A stretch of DNA of 64,000 bases, taken from assembly GCA_944990035.1 (NCBI GenBank), contig CALYLX010000159.1, positions 186,001 through 250,000 of the forward strand, in the 5' to 3' direction. A model generated the notes under the pieces. The model saw only the letters and a program-made list of their open reading frames with translations. It was not told the DNA's origin and made no database searches. Position numbers and translations under genes: made by a program. Positions 1 to 9,906 of this stretch are shown here, piece after piece. The stretch comes from Clitopilus passeckerianus (taxonomy: Eukaryota; Basidiomycota; Agaricomycetes; Agaricales; Entolomataceae). Within the stretch, counting starts at the first letter, position 1, and every line of letters starts with the position of its first letter.

Positions 1-26
1 CAGCAAAACACTGTACACTGGATTTA

Positions 27-925
27 TCAAATAAAATGTTCAGTTATAGGACCACGCCCATGTTTTGCCTGGTCGAGGAGGGCCAGCCGCTCCTCTTCCT
101 CCTTGAAGCTCTCCTCCGCCATGTTGAGCAGCCGCTCCTTCAATGCCTCAGGCGCCAGCTTCAAATCCCCGTCCGCTAGCCTCCCTGCTTCTTCCCTCAC
201 AATCCGCCGTGCCAACACCAATCGGGCCTCCTCCTCCTTCTTAAGGTCGCTTGCTACCGCATCCGCCAACCCACCCTCTAATCCCTTGAAATCTTCCAGC
301 ACTATCTTACCAGGCTTCACGAGGCGGGTTGCGATATCCTCCATTGCCTCCGGCCCAAGCTTCTCCTCAACCATCTTCAACTTTGCGGCTTCGGCTTTCT
401 CTTGCTCCTCTTGAGCTTTCCTGGCGCTCTCCTCCTCTTTCTGACGTTCGATGGCACTCTTCCGAGCGAAGTCGTCCATACTCTTCTTCACGCATTTGAG
501 GTCGCCGAGCGAACTGTAGCCGGACCAACGAGATCTGCACTTTGCTTCTCTCTTCCTATCCATTCCATTGATTTTTGCTGTACAGTCTTTGTCGGAGCTG
601 CATGTCAACCATTGGGCATCATTGTTGCGGTTGTTGTCGGCCAAGACGCTGGTAACCCAACACCAGTCGGAGTTGTCATTACATTGCCATGTACAGTAGC
701 CACTGTCACATTTATCGTGGTAGACCTCACCGTCAAGGCTGTCGGATCTGTGACGAGGTGGTCAATTTCGGAGCGTGGGGTAAAGGATGGATAATTGAAT
801 ACGTACGCCGCATTCGTCACCTGGTCCTGGGATTCTTGCTTAATGGCAGCTCCAATGATAGTGGGCATGACGGCGAAGCCGAGTGCAAGTGAGATGATGG
901 CCGTACGAATGTTGATGATTGCCAT
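27..925 (-). CDS. Secreted Cys-containing protein with charged coiled-coil tail (hypothetical)
   Basis: Two exons, 925-807 and 747-27, separated by a 59-bp intron (806-748) with GTACGT donor and CACAG acceptor; splicing joins the frames and gives about 279 aa. The ATG at 925 opens a hydrophobic segment (IISLALGFAVMPTIIGA) that reads as a signal peptide. Downstream is a segment with six Cys and many Trp, containing DKCDSGYCTWQC and later CSSDKDC, then a long Glu/Lys/Ala-rich region (about residues 140-270) predicted to be coiled coil. I do not recognise the family. Secretion and disulfide bonding are inferences. The splice is well supported because either frame alone leaves a truncated product, whereas the spliced frame places the Cys segment between signal peptide and helix. 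No operon-like context; the next gene starts beyond the inverted repeat at 1369. Confidence 0.6.
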
Positions 926-1368
926 GTCAAAGAAAAGTTATATCAAGGTTGCGAGTTTAGTAGAAGGCCACGGTGGTGGTTTTCTGGGAGACGGCATTTT
1001 GATGGGGTGAGGATTTAAAGAATTTGGCGAGTGGATTATTCGCTGCATGTGAGCTGTCAAACCGGCGGAGGTACAATAGTATTCGTCCCCAAAAACGTTA
1101 GCTATCTAATAGTTTTAGGCAAGGATCCGAAGAGCGTTAACATATCCCCTAAGTAGGGTATGGTAAATCCCATTTGGAAGGTCAATAGAATGAATGATAG
1201 ACCCCTCTCTGAAGATAAGCCTGTGAGAGCCCTAGTGAGAGCATTTATCGAGCATAGATGATCCGAAAGTCATGCACGGTGAAAAACGGCTCTACAGTTG
1301 GGGACAAGCAAACACATCAAATTTTGTCGGCCAAATCTGGAACTTCCCAAAGGGGCAGGAAATCCCCG
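926..1368. other. Intergenic stretch, no gene recognised
   Basis: About 440 bp between the secreted-protein gene and the left inverted repeat. It should hold the upstream region of the minus-strand gene starting at 925 and the left flank of the candidate element. I see no RNA gene, and only short unconvincing ORFs. Confidence 0.5.
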
Positions 1369-1508
1369 AAAACCATCGGAATCGACAGACTCCTAAAACC
1401 AGTCTCTCCCTGCGCTCGGCCATCCGGGGGATGCCGGTTCCCGAAGGGAACCAAACAAACAACTTTAGTTGTTTGCGAGCGCAGCGAGCGACTGGCAAAC
1501 TTTCCAGT
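1369..1508 (+). repeat. Left inverted repeat of the RecQ/DUF6589 element
   Basis: The core 1434-1508 (75 bp) is the reverse complement of 14331-14405 with two mismatches. Weaker similarity continues outward to about 1369 (shared TCG, CAG, CTCCT and CCCTGCGCTCGG blocks). It contains small palindromes: GGTTCCCGAAGGGAACC, CAACTTTAGTTG and CGAGCGCAGCGAGCG. These could be transposase-binding or promoter sites for the helicase gene beginning about 150 bp inside. Confidence 0.8.
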
Positions 1509-1658
1509 GGAGCATCAGAGCCATCAGGCTCGCTTGTAGTCGGTAGCACGTTTTAGGAATCTCAACATATGGCCCTCGCGAAATAAAATAGGGTTAGGTC
1601 TAAGGGCCATGTCACGCTGAATTGAGCAGTCAGACTTCCTAATTGAGTCAGTTCGTTC

Positions 1659-4039
1659 ATGCCTCAAAGCACAACGCGTCGTAAGTGGACTGTTGAGTCC
1701 ATTCGCGACCTTGTGGAGCAAAGGTTCAAGAAACGAGCATGCTGGTTCCAAATTCAGGTGGCTCAGGCCCTATACGACGGCAAAGACGTTGTAGGATGTG
1801 CCCCTACAGGTGCCGGCAAGACACTTTCATTCTGGATCCCCCTTCTCATGTCCCTTGCGGATGGCGAGGACAAAATGACATTTGTTATCACGCCACTGAA
1901 CATCCTGGGCAAGCAGAACGAGCAGCAACTACTCGAGGCTGGACTCCCTGCTGTGGCAGTTTCAAAAGAGAACGCAAACGACCGGATATTTGCAGTGAGT
2001 TCAAACGAGATAAACATTTTACATGTGGCTCATAGCTAGTAGGATATCAAAGACGGCAAATTTCGAGTGATTGTCATGAACCCTGAAATTGTCATGGTTA
2101 ATGAAAAGGTTGTTGCATGGTGGAAGCAGCCTACCTTGACCAAGAGAATACTGAACTTCATCCTTGATGAGGGCCACTGCGTCAGTCAATGGAGCACATT
2201 TCGCAAAGAGTATGGACTCCTTGGTCAACTCAGGCTCCTGATACAAAACCGAGTTCCCTTCTATGTTGCCTCAGCCACCCTCCCTCCTCCCGTGCTCCGA
2301 GAAGTTGAAGGAATACTCCGCCTCCGCCCAGAGACAACCGAGCATCTCCTGCGCTCGAATGACCGCCCAGATATCCACCTGATGGTCCAACCCTTGGTTC
2401 ACCCAGCTAACAGCTTCCGCGATCTCGACTTCCTGGTATCCCCTGAAATACAGGAAGGTAGAGCATCCCCACCAAAGTTCCTTGTATTCTTCGACAGCAC
2501 TAAAGAAGCGGAGGCAGCGTGTCATTACCTCCGAGCCAAGCTTCCAGAGTCAGAGGCGTCCAAGCTTCGATATTTCCATTCAGTCATGACACAGAGTTAT
2601 CGGGAGAAAAATGTTGAAGAGATCCAAAAGATGATAGCTGTCGGTTTTTGTTGTACCAACGCGTTTGGAATGGTAAGTGTCTGCTCCAACACCCATGGAC
2701 ACTGCTGACTTGTATTTGCAGGGAATGGACGTGTCGGACATTGAGATTGTGGTCCAATATAAGGCGACGTGCGACTTGTGCACGTTTTGGCAGCGATGGG
2801 GACGTGGAGCTCGAGGCGCAGATTATACGGCTGTTGCAATTCTGCTTGTTGAGAAAAAAGACACGAGGGAGGAGAGAGAGGCAAAAACTAAGCGTGCCGA
2901 AAAACGGAAATCCTCAAAGACGCCGACAGGACAGATGAGAGGGAGGAAGCGTAAGGCTCCGACTTCAGAGCCGGATTCCCAAGCCAAATCACCCAAGCGT
3001 CCCGCGCTCGCTCAAAGAAACTCCAACCTCAATAAAGATCCACCGGAAGCAGGTGCAGAAGAGGTCGACGGAGGTGCAGAGGAGGTCGATGCCGCTGTTG
3101 ATGACCCCGAGACGTTCAACGTTGCAACGTGGTTGGCGGAAAGGCGGATTGAGTATGGAAAGGGAGATAAGACGGTAGGTGATGGGCGTAAAGACCGTGG
3201 TGTTGTGGAAGGCAGCGTGATAGATGATTTCATCAACCTAGCATCGCTGGCGAAGGGCTCAGAGGACGTCGTTTGCAGGAGGTTGGTGATGAAGGCATAT
3301 ATGGGAAGTGACAGACCCGATCGACTCGGTAAGCGCTCGAACTGTTTGTTGGCAACTCGCTCACACGCCCTACCTTGGTTAGGGCTGCAGGATCACCTTC
3401 TCTGTGATCCTCTTACCACTGGCGGTTGTTCTCGCTGTCGCCCACGAACGCCCACGATCTGCTGCGACCAGTGCAGCCCAGATTACTTCCAAAAGTTCAT
3501 GGTTGGGTCCCAGAAGAATGTCACACGGAACACCAACGGCAAATCCCAGCTACCGAAGAACTGGACGAAAACTAACACCGACAATTGCCTCACCAACGCT
3601 CTCATTCAATGGCGTGACGCCGTGGCACTGGAACGGTTTGGATGGGGCGTATACAACACCCTCGGCAGCCGCCTGTTAATGACGGACGACACCGTCGACG
3701 CTATTGTTGTGTATGCTCACAACGGCAAGATACATACCATTGAGAGCATCACGAAGGAGACTGGTTGGACACACGAGGCTCACTGGCTCAAGGACCATGG
3801 CCAATCTCTTCTGGCGCTCATTCATGAGCATTACCCGCCACCTGCTAAGGATTCTGCGCCAGCCTCTGGTTCTCAACGGTCATGCAAGATCTGTGGACAG
3901 CCAGGTCATAATCGTAAGTAGCATGCTTCCTCAAGTCTTTATGCACCTCATTTCTATGTTTCCAGGAGCTACCTGTCGAGTTTACTGCAAGTACTGCGAA
4001 GCCTCTCAAGAGAAATGTGGGCACAGCTCACAGACTTGC
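1659..4039 (+). CDS. RecQ-like DEAD/DEAH-type helicase, 5' part (gene split by gypsy-1)
   Basis: Superfamily 2 helicase expected to unwind DNA with ATP. Exons are 1659-1994, 2043-2672, 2722-3913 and 3966-4039, with introns of 48, 49 and 52 bp bearing GT-AG ends; the frame stays open through all four. Visible motifs: CAPTGAGKT (Walker A, about residue 46), DEGHCVSQW (motif II, Glu-Gly replacing the common Glu-Ala/Cys), SATLPPP (III), NAFGMGMD (V, assembled across intron 2) and WQRWGRGAR (VI). A Lys/Arg-rich linker and a Cys-rich patch follow. The end has CKICGQPGHNRATC (CX2CX4HX4C zinc knuckle, created by splicing intron 3) and CKYCEASQEKCGHSSQTC. No HRDC domain is evident. The gene is interrupted at 4039 by gypsy-1 and resumes at 11300 in frame. 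Confidence 0.8.
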
Positions 4040-4192
4040 TGTTATGATTTTGCTTACATGTTTCTCCTTACATACCCCGGCCCGCTTACCTATGCACGAT
4101 TACTCACATATGCTGCGCATCACTGCGCATTTTTCATCTTTTTCCATGCTTACTCCGCATCTCTCACGATCGTGAGAGACTTATACCTTATC

Positions 4193-4319
4193 TGACTCTT
4201 TCTGACTCGCATTGAGTCATACTGACTCATGTACTTACTCATCATGCTGCGCATGACTCATTACTTGCTCAGCATGCTGCGCATGTGCTATATTTAGAAC
4301 TACTAGATAGGTATATAAA
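4193..4319 (+). promoter_or_regulatory. gypsy LTR promoter: TGACTCA cluster plus TATA box
   Basis: Three exact TGACTCA heptamers (4213-4219 reverse, 4223-4229 and 4254-4260) and two TGACTC copies (4193 and 4203) lie 50-120 bp upstream of TATATAAA (4312-4319). TGACTCA is the Gcn4/AP-1 class bZIP site; in fungi Gcn4-type factors mediate amino-acid starvation responses. That it controls this element is inference. Confidence 0.6.
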
Positions 4320-4344
4320 CCTGTACCATTTGGTCAAGGCTCCT

Positions 4345-4355
4345 CAGCTTGACCT
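4345..4355 (+). promoter_or_regulatory. Predicted transcript 5' end that self-primes
   Basis: CAGCTTGACCT begins 33 bp after the start of the TATA box, where transcription should begin. It is the exact reverse complement of AGGTCAAGCTG at 4527-4537 just inside the LTR. This matches the known Tf1/sushi self-priming scheme, in which the first 11 nt of the transcript pair with the primer-binding site. Confidence 0.65.
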
Positions 4356-4526
4356 AGGCAATCTACCTAACTGCTTAGTTCTCTACTTCGCCTTTAAGTC
4401 CCTTGCTTCGTCAATCTCACCAGGTCGTCAGTACAGCCGCAGCTGCTGACAAATCTCTGTCTTTGTTTATCAAAGACATTGAGCGTAAACAGTATTACCT
4501 AAGTTGTTAGGCTCTGCCTTAACAAA

Positions 4527-4537
4527 AGGTCAAGCTG
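4527..4537 (+). promoter_or_regulatory. gypsy-1 primer-binding site (self-priming type)
   Basis: AGGTCAAGCTG lies 2 nt inside the 5' LTR. It does not start with the TGG expected for a tRNA 3' end, but pairs over 11 nt with 4345-4355. The same arrangement is present in gypsy-3 (immediately left of 36791 on the minus strand). Confidence 0.65.
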
Positions 4538-5119
4538 TTCAGAAGGCCCGCTCATTGTTAGCGCAGGCCCACCCCACGACAACACAGCAGAAGCACGCAA
4601 CAGGCCGATTGCCGTTGCGGCTACCACTCAGTCACCACGGTCGTACACAGGGCAGACCACCCGCCACGAAATACCACTCTAGTAGAAGGAACCAACAACG
4701 TCTACAAGTTCACCAACGGAAACTACTGCGGTTTTAATCACAACAATAACCGCTGGTGCTACGCCTCTCTCTCTTGGCAAATTCACATTCACCACCGTTG
4801 CCGTTGAAAACAGACACTTCCACGCTCTAGACTTCCCTACCCCTGAACGACCTCATAAGACCCTGCTATTGTCCGAGCTCAACGAGAACACGACATTGAA
4901 GTAGACGAGGAGGAACAGCGACGCTTCGCACCATTACCCACAGCAATATCCAGGAACCCATCACTAGTCCCATCTACCAGCGCTTCTGTCTTGCCCGAAG
5001 AGGAAGAAGAAGAACACCAAGTACAACAACAGCTAGAGGAGAGCCCCACAGCTGAGCCAGAGGAGCGCCCCAGTGCAGAAACAATTGAACCAGAGACCGA
5101 CTTCGATTTCGACTACGAA

Positions 5120-6047
5120 ATGTCACAAGACAACAACAACAAGAAGGACATTGGAGCCAAACCCCAAACGTTCTCCGGAGACCGATCCAAGACCAGAAAG
5201 TTCATTCAGGAACTTGAAGACTACCTCATCCTAAACAACCTCAACCAACTCGAAGATGACAAGAAGATTCGCATCGCCTTATCCTTCCTCAAAGAAGGAA
5301 CTGCAGCAGCATGGGGATTAGAATTTCACGATAAATATTCAGCAGCTGAAAGGAAAGCCACCTACGCTGAATTTATCAGCCAATTCAAAGAAGCCTTTTC
5401 CCTACCGACGACAAAGCTGCCGCACTTCTCCAACTCAAAGCCTTACGACAGGATGGGACAGCTGACGAATTTGTCACCGTCTTCAAGAATATTCTTGCAC
5501 GAACTGATCTCAGCGGTGACACTGCAAAGATCGAGATCTTCATGGAAGGACTTACCCCAAACTCCGAGAGAAAATTCTCTTTTCCGATTCCCCTCCTACC
5601 ACATTCGACGATTGGGTCAAGAAAGCCGTCCAGTTTGACAACAACTGGCGACGTGCCAAGACAATCATGGGACATACCCGTATCATCAAGACATCTGATA
5701 TGGTCAAAGGTGCTTACAAAACACCTACTGGAGCCCGAGACCCAATGGCTATGGATGTTGATCGTTTCACCACTGATCCACCCAAACGCCGCCTCACCCA
5801 GGAGGAAAGAGAACATCACAAGAAGAACAACTTGTGCTACTATTGCTCCAAGAAAGGTCACACGATCCAACAATGTCTTCAAAGGAAGAATTTTGGAAGA
5901 ACCTACCCCAGCAACAACGACAGCCGTTTCCACAAGAAACCTGAGAAGGGAGCCGAGTTGATCAAATATGTCAGAACAGTCCTAGCTGACATGCCCCAAG
6001 AAGAAGCCGCTGAATTCTACACCGAAGCAGAGGCTGAGGGTTTTTAA
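5120..6047 (+). pseudogene. gag: gypsy-1 gag (frameshifted)
   Basis: Capsid/nucleocapsid polyprotein. First in-frame ATG is 5120 (MSQDNNNKKDIG). The same frame is open upstream through a Glu-rich segment but has no ATG. The C-terminal half carries the CCHC zinc knuckle CYYCSKKGHTIQQC. Compared with gypsy-3 there is a lost base near 5400 and two extra bases near 5590, so the reading frame shifts out and returns. Both changes are in C-rich runs and could be sequencing errors. The stop TAA at 6045-6047 directly follows the slippery site. Confidence 0.85.
6038..6044 (+). promoter_or_regulatory. Candidate -1 ribosomal frameshift site, gag to pol
   Basis: G GGT TTT in the gag frame is followed at once by the gag TAA. 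The -1 frame from here is open, without a stop, into the protease. The X XXY YYZ form fits established eukaryotic slippery sites. Also present in gypsy-2 (21736-21742, minus) and gypsy-3 (35269-35275, minus). Confidence 0.65.
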
Positions 6048-9000
6048 AGAGGAAGACTGCAAAGCCGACGTCAGTACTTCCTCGCCCGATTGATATTTCC
6101 AGTGTACTTGTAGCTACTGATTTTTATGCTGAATCTATGCGTATCCCAATCTCTCTACAAGACCCCCTAGATGGAAATACAACAATCGCCGGCACAAAAG
6201 CTCTCATTGACTCTGGAGCGCAAGGGTCATTTATCGACTCCGTCTTTGCCAAGACACATCACCTCCCGCTACTCCCACTCCGACAACCGATTACAGCACG
6301 AAACGTTGATGGCACCCTGAACAAACAAGGAACTATTACCCACTTTACCTGGGTTATTGCCAAGATAGGGACAGCCATCATCAAGGAAAGATGTTTTATC
6401 ACTGGACTCGGGAAAGACCACCTGATTTTTGGATTACCCTGGCTAAAACGGGTAGATCCAATCATATCGTGGAGCGACGGCACACTCGAAATCGACGAAT
6501 CACGCATTACCCAACGACTGTCGCAAACATTGATGCGAGCAGTAGACATCAAGCGGATGAGAGCCATCCGAGAACAACTACTAGAGGAAAACACGCCACC
6601 TACCCCAGCACCTGATTGTTCCGAAGAGAATCCCGGAAAATCAGAAGGACTTAGCGACTATTTCCGAATAGTCGAAGACGGAGAAGAGATCAATGAAGAT
6701 TTTCTCATCGCATACTGCCAGAACGAACCGGCAGTCGGAATATTCACCAAGGAGGAACCCCACTTACGCAGGAACACACAAAGGATTACCTTGTGTACGG
6801 GCCAATCAGGCCAACTACCACAATACGACAGACGGTGGTAACACACCATCCAGCAACCAGACACCACACACAGCAGGTGTGGATACGTGCGAAAACATCA
6901 ATTTCGCAAGCTCTGGAACATAAACGAGAAGATAAGGAACCAAAGAAATCCCTTGACGAAATCATCCCGACTATCTTCAAGACTACAGAAAAGTCTTTGA
7001 GAAAGCAGCATCCGAACGATTCCCACCAAGCCGACCCTGGGATCACGCCATAGATCTGAAGACAGATTTCGTGCCAAAAGACTGCAAGGTCTATCCGCTC
7101 AGCCCCTTAGAGCAAGAAAAACTCGACGAGTTTCTCAAGGAAAATCTAGCCAAAGGATACATCCGAGAATCCAACTCCCCACAAGCATCTCCGTTCTTCT
7201 TTGTTGCAAAGAAAGACTCGGAAGCCCTAAGACCATGTCAGGATTACCGACGACTCAACGAAGGAACAATACCTAACGCTTACCCCTTACCGCTGGCTAG
7301 CGAACTCATCGATAAACTCAAAGGAGCAACTGTCTTCACCAAACTCGACATTCGATGGGGATATCACAACATCCGCATCAAAGATGGTGACCAATGGAAA
7401 GCAGCGTTCAAGACCAACCGAGGGTTATTTGAACCAATGGTGATGTTCTTTGGACTAATGAACTCACCCGGTACCTTCCAAGCAATGATGAACCACCTTT
7501 TCCGAGACATGATAGACGAAGGATGGGTCATCATCTACATGGACGACATCCTCATCTTCTCCAACGATCCAGAAAAACACCGAGAACGCACACGCAGAGT
7601 CTTACAAAGACTACAAGACAACGATCTCTACCTCAAAGCAGAGAAATGCCAATTTGACACCACAAGAGTGGAATACCTCGGGTTCATCATTGAACCAAAC
7701 AAGATCTCCATGGACCCTGTCAAACTTGCAGGGATGCGCGACTGGCCTACGCCAACTACAGTAAAGGAAGTCCGATCATTCCTAGGATTCGGAAACTTTT
7801 ACCGCAGGTTCATCGGACAATATGCGGAAATTGCCAAACCGCTGAACGAACTCACCAAGAAAGACAAGAAGTGGGAATGGACCAATGAATGTCACAAAGC
7901 TTTCACTACCCTGAAAGACAAATTCCTGGAAGCGCCTGTGTTGCTGATGCCTGACCCCACGAAGCCATTTGTGGTGGAAAGCGACGCCTCAAAACATGCA
8001 ACAGGAGCAGTCCTACAACAACGTGACGCCAACGGATCATGGCACCCATGTGGTTTCATATCTAAATCGTTCTCGGAAACAGAACGGAACTATGAAATCT
8101 ACGACCGAGAACTTCTAGGCATTATCCGCGCATTAGAAACCTGGCGACACTACTTCCATGGATCCCAACATTCAGTTGTGATTCTATCCGATCACAAAAA
8201 CCTCACATACTTCCGAGAAGCCCGGAAGTTGAACCGACGACAAGCAAGATGGAATTTGATGCTATCCCAGTTTAACATCAAACTTGTACACACCCCTGGT
8301 GCAAAGATGATACAATCTGACGCACTATCTCGACGACCAGACCACATCCCAGGTGAAGACACCGACAACGAAGACATCATTCTCCTCCCCGACAAGCTCT
8401 TCCTTCGCTCAATCGACATTGAACTAAAGGACGAAATTGTACACAAGATGGTCAATGACAAACTGATTGTTGACGCCATTCGCACCGCCAAAGAAGACGG
8501 ACCCCCACCAATCCGATCAAACCTGGAAGACTGGAAATTTGACGATGGCATCTTGTACTACAAGGACAAGTGCGTGGTACCAGATGACGAAGACCTCCGA
8601 AGGAAGATAGTCCAACGTTATCACGATCTACCCAGCGCAGGACACCCTGGACAATTTGGGACACTGGAGAAAGTCCGGAAGGACTACTGGTGGCCAGGGA
8701 TGTCAGTGTTCATCAAGAACTTTGTGCAGGGCTGTGCAATGTGCCAGCAAATGAAAATCAATCGCCACCCCACCGCTCCACCATTAATGCCCATCAAATC
8801 CGAAACCACTAGGCCATTTTCGCTAGTGACGTACGATTTTCACACGGATCTCCCAGAGAGTGATGGTTTCGATAGCATTATGGCCGTGGTCGACCATGGA
8901 GCTACGAAGGGGGCAATTTTCATCCCTTGCACAAAGAAAATCGACGCCACAGGAACTGCAAACGCCTACATTGACAACGTTTACCGTCGCTTTGGACTCC

Positions 9001-9868
9001 CCGACAAAGGAATTTCTGACAGAGGACCTCAATTCGCCTCTAAAGTTTTCCAAGAAATGGGACGACTTCTTGGAATCAAGCTCAACATGAGCACCGCCTA
9101 CCACCCACAAACCGATGGTGCGACAGAAAGGATCAATCAGGAGATTGATGCCTATCTCCGCATCTTCTGTGCACAGAACCCCGAATCCTGGTCCAAATGG
9201 ATTACCACTCTAGAATTCTCCTACAACAGCCGAACACACTCTGTCACCAAACGAACCCCATTCTACCTAATGATGGGATACGAACCACCTGCACTCCCAT
9301 CAATTGCTCCCACTAGCAAAATTCCCGCAGTTGACAAACGGATCAAGGAACTTCTGCTAGCACGCGATGAAGCAAATGCTGCACATGCACTTGCTGCGCA
9401 ACGCATGGCAGAGAAGATCACACGACAGTTCACCCCATTCAAAGTCGGAGAAAAGGTGTGGTTAGAAGCCACAAATCTCAATCAAGGAAACATCTCCAAG
9501 AAACTAGCACCCAAACGAGAAGGACCCTTCAAGATACTCGAGGTAAAGGACACCTGACCTATAAACTCGACCTGCCAAGACGATGGAAGATCCACCCGGT
9601 GATTCACGCATCACTTCTCACCCGTTACATCTCCACCAAAGCGCATGGACCCAGCTTCTCTAAACCGCCACCTGACGAAATCGACGGAATAGAAGAATAC
9701 GAAATAGAAGCAATTGTGGCCCATCAGAAACAAGGCAAAGGGCGACACAGATACCTCGTAAAATGGAAGGGATGGCCATCAGCGGACAACGAATGGATGC
9801 CCGAGTCGGAACTGCGGAACGCCAAGGAAATACTCACCGAGTATAAAAAGAGGAAGAAACTCACCTGA
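6048..9868 (+). pseudogene. pol: gypsy-1 pol: protease, RT, RNase H, integrase, chromodomain (frameshifted)
   Basis: Protease DSGAQGS (about 6211), reverse transcriptase with YMDDIL (about 7536), RNase H, integrase zinc-binding and DDE domains (HPGQFG...CAMCQQ; SDRGPQF; HPQTDGATERINQ), and a C-terminal chromodomain (YEIEAIVAHQ...YLVKWKGWPSADNEW) that ends at TGA 9868. Three one-base losses relative to gypsy-3 break it, near 6756 (C run), 6966 (C run) and 9546 (A run). The chromodomain class targets integration to modified heterochromatin in known chromoviruses. If the losses are sequencing errors, the real gene is intact. Confidence 0.9.
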
Positions 9869-9906
9869 CACCACATAGCAAACCCACTCACATCCACTAT
9901 ATAACA

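Larger units (their letters stand above)
4040..4524 (+). repeat. gypsy-1 5' LTR
   Basis: Begins TGTTATG and ends TTAACA. Contains a perfect 18-bp palindrome (CTCTCACGATCGTGAGAG, 4161-4178), repeated TGCTGCGCAT words, bZIP-like boxes and a TATA box. Same family as the LTRs at 10810, 16932, 30017, 36791, 37809 and 49702. Confidence 0.95.

Noticed and set aside
1225..1310. Sequence faintly like a group II intron domain V (GCACGGTGAAAAACGGCTC)
   Set aside because: The stem-loop does not fit the domain V consensus and no intron-encoded protein or other domains are nearby.
4201..4290. CRISPR-like array from repeated TGCTGCGCAT words
   Set aside because: The repeats are short, irregular and part of every gypsy LTR; this is a eukaryotic sequence with no cas genes.
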